Assembly (NCBI GenBank): GCA_022865725.1
Contig: JALHTP010000245.1
Coordinates: 1-11,356, forward strand
Direction of reading: 5' to 3'
DNA from: Methyloceanibacter sp.
GTDB taxonomy: Bacteria > Pseudomonadota > Alphaproteobacteria > Rhizobiales > Methyloligellaceae
DNA: 11,356 nt
Positions 6,821 to 11,356 of the stretch are shown here, in pieces. Both the position numbers and the translations under genes were made by a program. Position 1 is the first letter of the stretch, and each line of letters opens with the position of its first letter. The notes under the pieces are model-generated. The model was given only the letters and a program-made list of their open reading frames with translations, did not search any database and was not told the DNA's origin.

Positions 6821-8218
6821 CTAGCGCAGGGCCGGACTCCGCTCATTCGAATTGACGCCGAGGGCGCGCAGCTTGCGATGCAGCGCCGACCGCTCCATGC
6901 CGACAAACTCGGCTGTGCGCGAGATATTGCCGCCGAAACGGTTGACTTGGGCCAGGAGATATTCGCGCTCGAAAATCTCCCGCGCGTCGCGCAAGGGAAG
7001 CGACATCAGGTGCTCACCCCCTGCCCCGTTCGGCGATAAAGGGACTGGGGAAATGATCTCCTCGGGCAGCATGTCGGCGGTGATGATGCTGTCGGGATCG
7101 CCGCCCACGAGAATCATCAGCCGCTCGATATTGTTGCGCAACTGGCGCACGTTGCCCGGCCAGTCGTGCGACTGGAGCACCGCCATGGCGTCCTCGCCGA
7201 TGCGGCGGGGCGGAAGGCCCTGGGCCACCGAGATGGTCTGCACGAAAAAGCGCACGAGCTCGGGCACGTCCTCGCGCCGCTCGGAAAGCCCCGGCACCTT
7301 GATCGGCACCACATTGAGGCGATGAAAGAGATCTTCGCGCAAGCGGCCGGCCGACATCTCCTTCTGGAGATCGTGGCTGGTGGAAGAGACCACGCGCACA
7401 TCGACATGCACCTTGGGGCCGCCGCCCAGCCTCTGGAACCGCTGCTCGACCAGCACGCGCAAGATCTTGGCTTGCGTCTCGAGCGGCATGTCGGCCATCT
7501 CGTCGATATAGAGCGTGCCGTTATGGGCCTCCTCGAGCGCGCCGACCTTGCGGGCGCCCGAGCCCGCCCCCTCCTCGGTGCCAAACAGCTCGAGCTCCAT
7601 GCGGTCGGGCACCATGGCGGCGGCGTTGAGCACCACGAACGGACCCTCGACGCGCGCCGACTTGTTGTGCATCACCCGCGCCGCCAGCTCCTTGCCGCAG
7701 CCTGACGGCCCGGTGATGAGCACGCGGCTGTTGGTGGGCGCCACCTTGTCGATGGCCTGGCGGAGCTGATTGATGGCGGCCGAGCGGCCGATCATTTCAA
7801 ACGAATAGGTGCTCCGTTCGCGCAGCTCGCGATTCTCGCGCCGGAGCCGCGAGGCTTCGAGCGCCCGCGCGGTGAGCAGCACGAGCCGGTCGGCCTTGAA
7901 CGGCTTCTCGATATAGTCGTAGGCGCCGCGCCTGATCGCCGCCACCGCGGTCTCGATATTGCCGTGGCCGCTGATGATGATGACGGGAAGGTCGGGATGC
8001 GCCTTCTTGATGCGGTCGAGCAACTCGAGCCCGTCGAGCTTGGAGCCTTGCAGCCAGATGTCGAGGATCACGAGCGAGGGCCTGCGCTCCTCGATCGTCT
8101 GCAAAGTCTCGTCGCTGTCCTTGGCAAGCCGCGTCGAATGACCCTCGTCCTCGAGGATGCCTGAGATCAGCTCTCTGATGTCGGTCTCGTCATCGACGAC
8201 CAGGATGTCAGACGCCAT
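6821..8218 (-). CDS. ntrX: Nitrogen assimilation response regulator NtrX
   Basis: NtrX is the response regulator partner of NtrY and controls nitrogen metabolism, redox response and envelope or cell-cycle genes in alphaproteobacteria. The 465 residues form three domains. The receiver (about 1-120) has acidic pocket D9/D10, phospho-acceptor D53, S83 and K105. The AAA+ domain (about 140-375) has Walker A GPSGCGKE (170-177), Walker B TLYIDE (235-240) and sensor II WPGNVRQL (353-360). The Fis-type helix-turn-helix (about 410-455) includes NISRTAEFVGMERSALHRKL. The sigma54-contact loop, GAFTGA in NtrC-type activators, reads GAGSGA (217-222), followed by a short deletion. NtrX proteins generally lack a proper loop, so this one probably acts without sigma54. 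The ATG at 8218 lies within the end of ntrY (11-nt overlap) with a good AGGGAG ribosome site, pointing to translational coupling. No trkA follows. Confidence 0.96.
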   Translation of the reverse strand: MASDILVVDDETDIRELISGILEDEGHSTRLAKDSDETLQTIEERRPSLVILDIWLQGSKLDGLELLDRIKKAHPDLPVIIISGHGNIETAVAAIRRGAYDYIEKPFKADRLVLLTARALEASRLRRENRELRERSTYSFEMIGRSAAINQLRQAIDKVAPTNSRVLITGPSGCGKELAARVMHNKSARVEGPFVVLNAAAMVPDRMELELFGTEEGAGSGARKVGALEEAHNGTLYIDEMADMPLETQAKILRVLVEQRFQRLGGGPKVHVDVRVVSSTSHDLQKEMSAGRLREDLFHRLNVVPIKVPGLSERREDVPELVRFFVQTISVAQGLPPRRIGEDAMAVLQSHDWPGNVRQLRNNIERLMILVGGDPDSIITADMLPEEIISPVPLSPNGAGGEHLMSLPLRDAREIFEREYLLAQVNRFGGNISRTAEFVGMERSALHRKLRALGVNSNERSPALR

Positions 8219-10622
8219 GGGTCACTCCCTCTTCCTCCTCGGCGCGCTCGGATGGGCTCGAGGCCACGGGGACGGCCGGCTCCGCCACCGAATCCGCCAC
8301 GCTCGCCTCCTCCCGGTCTCCGATCGGCAAATCGATGCGGATCGACGCCCCTTCGATCTTTCCGTTGCGTTTCGGCGCATCGGCGAGCGTCAGCGTCCCG
8401 CCATGCTGCTCGGTGATCCGCTGCACGATGGCTAAGCCCAGTCCGGTGCCCTTGGTGCGGGTGGTCATATAGGGCTCGACCAGACGCTCGCGGTTCTCTT
8501 GCGGCAGGCCGCAGCCATTGTCGATCACCGTGATCTGCACGCGGTCCCCTTTGGTGCGGACCTTGGCCAAGACGCGCCCGCTGCCGGCGCGGGCCGGGTC
8601 GGCCTCGATCGCGGAATCGATGGCCTCGCTCGCGTTCTTGACGAGATTGGTGACGGCTTGGGTGAGAAGGCGGCGGTCCGACAGCGCCACCACGGGCTTG
8701 TCGGGAAAATCGAGCTTGAAGTCGATCTCGGGCCGGCTCACCTGGAACAGGAACACGGCTTCGCGCACGAGCTCGCGGACGTCGTGATGCTCCATCACCG
8801 GTTTCGGCATGCGGGCGAAGGCGGAGAATTCATCGACCATGCGGCCGATATCCGACACCTGGCGGATGATGGTGTCGGTGCATTGATCGAACACCTCGCG
8901 GTCCTTGGTGATGGAAGCGCCGTATTTGCGGCGGATGCGCTCGGCGGAAAGCTGGATCGGGGTCAGCGGGTTCTTGATCTCGTGGGCGATGCGGCGGGCC
9001 ACGTCGGCCCAGGCAGTGCTTCGCTGCGCGCTGACAAGCTCGGTCATGTCGTCGAAGGTCACGACGAAGCCTTGCGCCTCCTGGCCCGCTCCTTCGCTCG
9101 TGACACGCACGGCGAAATTGCGCTCGGAGCCGTGACGCCGCAGCGTGATCTGGTCGGTGATGAGGCGCTTCCCCTGCTTCTGCGCGCGCTTCAGCACCGT
9201 GCCGAACTCCGGCACGACCTTGACGAGCGAATGGCCGGAGAGAGCGGCCTCCTTCACCTCGAGCAGCGTTTCGGCAGAGCGGTTGGCGAGCGTGACGGTG
9301 CCGTCGGCGTCGACGCCGACAACGCCCGCGGTCACCCCCGACAACACCGCCTCCATGAAGCGGCGGCGCTCGTCGAGCTTGGTGTTGGCGCCGACCAGCT
9401 CGTCGCGCTGGGTCCTGAGCTCGGAGGTCATGGTGTTGAAGGTCGCACCGAGCACCGCAAGGTCTCCATCGGCGGGATCGACGTCGACCGTCACGGCAAG
9501 ATTGCCCTCCGAGATCTCCTGGGCCGCGCCCATGAGCTGGCGGATCGGCGCCACCAGGCGGTTGGCGAACCACATGCCGATCCAGATGGCGGCGAGCAGC
9601 AGCGTGAGCGCGATCGCCACATACATCAGCCCGAAGGCCACCTGGACGCCGGCGCGGCGCTGCTCGAGCAGCTGATATTCCGCGACATTGGCGCGGGTGG
9701 CGCGGAGCTGTTGCAGCACGCGCGCGTTCACCGGGCGGACCACATAGAGATAGGTGTCGTTGAAATTCTCTAGGCTCTTGATGGCACCGACCATGCTGGT
9801 CTGGCCCGGCGCGATCACAATCACCTGGCCCCCCTTGGCAAGCTCCATGGCCTCCTTCGGGGGCGCGCGGTAGGGCCAGTCGGGAACGGACGCGGCGGTG
9901 GCGAGGATCTTCCCATCCCCGTCGATGAGATAGGCGATGGGGAGCCCCCTCATGGCGGCCTGCGCGGTGAGGAAATTACCGAAGCCTTGCGGCTGCGACT
10001 TCACCAGCTCGACCGCCTCGTCGATGTCCTTGGTCATGGCGACGGTATCGGCGCGGATCACCTGGCCATGCTCCTGGAGATAGGCCGTCGCCACGTCGAT
10101 CGAGTTCTGGATGATGGACTTGGTGCGGACCGAGAACCAATGATCGAGGCCGCGGTCGAGCGAGATGCTGGCAAAGATGGCAAGCACGATCGCGGGCACG
10201 ACCGCGATCACGCTGAACAGGCTGACGATGCGGACATGGAGCTGGGCGCCGGCGACCTGCCTGTGCCGGGCGAGCCAGAGGCCGGTCACCTGCCAGGCGA
10301 TGATGATGACCATCGCCAGCACGAGCATCAAATTGATGAGAAGGACGCCCACCACCACGCGATGCGTCGGCACGATGGGGGTGAGGCCGGTCAGGATCAG
10401 ATAGGTGGCAAGGCCCGAGCAGAGCGACAGCACCACGGTCATCAGGCCAAGCGTGAAGGGCAGCCGGCGGCGGCCTCTGACGGTATCGCGCAGAGCGTCG
10501 CCGGGATTGGCCCGGCCGGTTGGTCCCGTCACGCCGGAATGGGTCATGGCTTCGTATGGGCGCCCAAGCACCAGGCGCTCGGCTGCCGATTGCAAGGATT
10601 GGAAGACGCTACGCAACCGCAT
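8208..10622 (-). CDS. ntrY: Membrane sensor histidine kinase NtrY
   Basis: NtrY is the inner-membrane histidine kinase that phosphorylates NtrX. The 804-residue protein has membrane segments at about 56-80, 88-112, 133-154 and 328-352. The last two bracket a periplasmic sensor region (about 155-327). Then come HAMP (about 354-405), PAS (about 415-530), the dimerisation/phosphoacceptor box RRIAHEIKNPLTPI with H547, and the ATPase domain with N box NLVKNASEAI (659-668), G1 DNGCGLP (701-707) and G2 GTGLGL (725-730). All catalytic motifs are intact. A tail of about 35 residues ends in an acidic run (EEEE near 796-799). ATG 10622 is preceded by GGGAG about 9 nt upstream. An in-frame ATG 26 codons further in lacks such a site. 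It is slightly longer than typical NtrY because of a roughly 50-residue cytoplasmic N-terminal extension. ntrC lies 199 nt upstream, so a separate promoter is likely. Confidence 0.96.
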   Translation of the reverse strand: MRLRSVFQSLQSAAERLVLGRPYEAMTHSGVTGPTGRANPGDALRDTVRGRRRLPFTLGLMTVVLSLCSGLATYLILTGLTPIVPTHRVVVGVLLINLMLVLAMVIIIAWQVTGLWLARHRQVAGAQLHVRIVSLFSVIAVVPAIVLAIFASISLDRGLDHWFSVRTKSIIQNSIDVATAYLQEHGQVIRADTVAMTKDIDEAVELVKSQPQGFGNFLTAQAAMRGLPIAYLIDGDGKILATAASVPDWPYRAPPKEAMELAKGGQVIVIAPGQTSMVGAIKSLENFNDTYLYVVRPVNARVLQQLRATRANVAEYQLLEQRRAGVQVAFGLMYVAIALTLLLAAIWIGMWFANRLVAPIRQLMGAAQEISEGNLAVTVDVDPADGDLAVLGATFNTMTSELRTQRDELVGANTKLDERRRFMEAVLSGVTAGVVGVDADGTVTLANRSAETLLEVKEAALSGHSLVKVVPEFGTVLKRAQKQGKRLITDQITLRRHGSERNFAVRVTSEGAGQEAQGFVVTFDDMTELVSAQRSTAWADVARRIAHEIKNPLTPIQLSAERIRRKYGASITKDREVFDQCTDTIIRQVSDIGRMVDEFSAFARMPKPVMEHHDVRELVREAVFLFQVSRPEIDFKLDFPDKPVVALSDRRLLTQAVTNLVKNASEAIDSAIEADPARAGSGRVLAKVRTKGDRVQITVIDNGCGLPQENRERLVEPYMTTRTKGTGLGLAIVQRITEQHGGTLTLADAPKRNGKIEGASIRIDLPIGDREEASVADSVAEPAVPVASSPSERAEEEEGVTHGV

Positions 10623-10637
10623 TCCCCTGCTCTCCCG

Positions 10638-10655
10638 AAGGACCTTGCCGTCCTT
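10638..10655 (-). promoter_or_regulatory. Small stem-loop in the ntrY leader
   Basis: On the minus strand AAGGAC (10655-10650) and GTCCTT (10643-10638) are perfect complements around a 6-nt loop (GGCAAG). The stem ends just before the GGGAG ribosome site of ntrY. It is short, so it may be chance; a role in translation control is only a possibility. Confidence 0.25.
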
Positions 10656-10716
10656 TGATCTGGGAGCGTACGCCTCAAGAATGATGCAATAAAATCACAA
10701 TGTGGCGCTTTGGCGA

Positions 10717-10739
10717 CAATCGCTTGGTTAACGCGATTG
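10717..10739. promoter_or_regulatory. Dyad in the ntrC-ntrY gap, candidate regulator-binding site
   Basis: CAATCGC (10717-10723) and GCGATTG (10733-10739) form a perfect 7-bp inverted repeat with a 9-nt spacer. The left arm and its continuation give CAA-TCGC-TTG (10717-10726), which fits the CAA-N2-5-TTG pattern I recall being reported for rhizobial NtrX. It lies about 95-117 nt upstream of the ntrY start, next to an AT-rich stretch (about 10681-10702) that may include the ntrY promoter. Three copies of ATGCAA also occur in this gap (10684, and a tandem pair 10773-10784). Binding is inferred, not shown. Confidence 0.35.
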
Positions 10740-10821
10740 CGATACCCGTGTCCTACCTGGAGCGCGGGCGCGATGCAAATGCAAGCGCAATCAGCAGGTT
10801 ATTGGATGATCCGGGGTCAGG

Positions 10822-11356
10822 TCAGGTTCCGGGCGTCCTGATCACTTTGATGCTGAGGTCGCGGATCTTCTTGCGGAGCGTGTTGCGGTTCAGCCCCAAA
10901 AGATCGGCGGCGCGGATCTGATTGCCCCTGGTTGCCGCGAGCGCCGCGGTGATCAGAGGGGATTCGACCTTGCGCAAGACGCGCGTGTAGAGGCCGGACG
11001 GCGGAAGCTCCTGGCCGAAGCTCGAGAAATAATCGGAGAGGAAGCGCTCGACGGCCTCGGAGAGGTCGCCTGACGGCTCGGCCGCGTCCGGAAAAGGCGG
11101 CCGGGCGGCGCTGGCCAGCTCGTTCTCGACCATATCGACGGTGACGATGTCTTGCGCGTAGATCGCCGAGAGCCGGCGCACCAGGTTCTCGAGCTCGCGC
11201 ACATTGCCCGGCCAGTGAAAGCGCTTGAGGCGCTCGATGGCCTGAGGCTCGAAGCTCTTCGACGGCAGCCCCTCCTTCTCGGCGATGCCGAGGAAGTGAC
11301 GCACGAGATCGGGAATGTCCTCCAGCCGCTCGCGCAAGGGCGGCAGCCGCAAGGGC
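10822..11356 (-). CDS. ntrC: Nitrogen regulator NtrC, C-terminal part (N-terminus beyond window)
   Basis: NtrC (NRI) is the sigma54-dependent activator of nitrogen-assimilation genes, phosphorylated by NtrB. The window holds about 178 C-terminal codons. It is open to the right edge and ends at TGA 10822-10824. It includes the end of the AAA+ domain with LRLPPLRERLEDIPDL, sensor II FHWPGNVRELENLVRRL, and then a linker. The C-terminal Fis-type DNA-binding domain contains LITAALAATRGNQIRAADLLGLNRNTLRKKIRDL. This C-terminus matches rhizobial NtrC and differs from the NtrX encoded downstream, so the two paralogues are easily told apart. The receiver domain, Walker A and GAFTGA loop would lie outside the window, with ntrB probably further upstream. 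No clear terminator follows the stop. Confidence 0.94.
   Translation of the reverse strand, partial: PLRLPPLRERLEDIPDLVRHFLGIAEKEGLPSKSFEPQAIERLKRFHWPGNVRELENLVRRLSAIYAQDIVTVDMVENELASAARPPFPDAAEPSGDLSEAVERFLSDYFSSFGQELPPSGLYTRVLRKVESPLITAALAATRGNQIRAADLLGLNRNTLRKKIRDLSIKVIRTPGT

Noticed and set aside
8499..9773. 424-codon plus-strand open frame
   Set aside because: It is antisense to the kinase core of ntrY and has no recognisable motif.
10700..10921. 73-codon plus-strand frame in the ntrC-ntrY gap
   Set aside because: It runs into ntrC on the opposite strand, has no convincing ribosome site and no recognisable motif.

Overview
This is an ordinary chromosomal core region from an alphaproteobacterium, most likely of the order Hyphomicrobiales (Rhizobiales). 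The evidence is the high GC content, the nitrogen-regulation block ntrC-ntrY-ntrX followed by hfq-hflX, mazG convergent to it, and lptF-lptG divergent from pepA. I cannot name the genus from sequence alone. No mobile element, tRNA, rRNA, CRISPR array or horizontally acquired island is visible. I found no new multi-gene system.

Layout, left to right. (1) Positions 1-2112, minus strand: lptG (3' end cut by the window edge) and lptF encode the two permease subunits of the LptB2FG lipopolysaccharide exporter, 8 nt apart as one operon. (2) 2113-2389: divergent intergenic region holding a perfect 10-bp stem-loop just before pepA. (3) 2390-3916, plus strand: pepA, a complete M17 leucyl aminopeptidase with all metal ligands. 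(4) 4145-4984, plus strand: mazG, a nucleoside triphosphate pyrophosphohydrolase, convergent with hflX and only 3 nt from its stop. (5) 4988-6652, minus strand: hflX (ribosome-associated GTPase) and hfq (RNA chaperone), which abut with no spacer. (6) 6821-10622, minus strand: ntrX and ntrY, a response regulator and a membrane histidine kinase, overlapping by 11 nt. (7) 10822-11356, minus strand: the C-terminal part of ntrC, running off the right edge.

On the minus strand transcription would proceed ntrC -> ntrY -> ntrX -> hfq -> hflX. The 199-nt gap ntrC/ntrY and the 168-nt gap ntrX/hfq probably carry their own control signals. The first holds a 7-9-7 dyad containing CAA-N4-TTG. The second holds a terminator-like hairpin and a possible hfq promoter.

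Points worth a second look are mostly small. The NtrX sigma54-contact loop reads GAGSGA instead of GAFTGA. The pepA leader hairpin sits beside a start-site choice. HflX seems to begin with TTG directly after the hfq stop. The last codons of lptF are unusually AT-rich. No trkA lies between ntrX and hfq, and no holC follows pepA.
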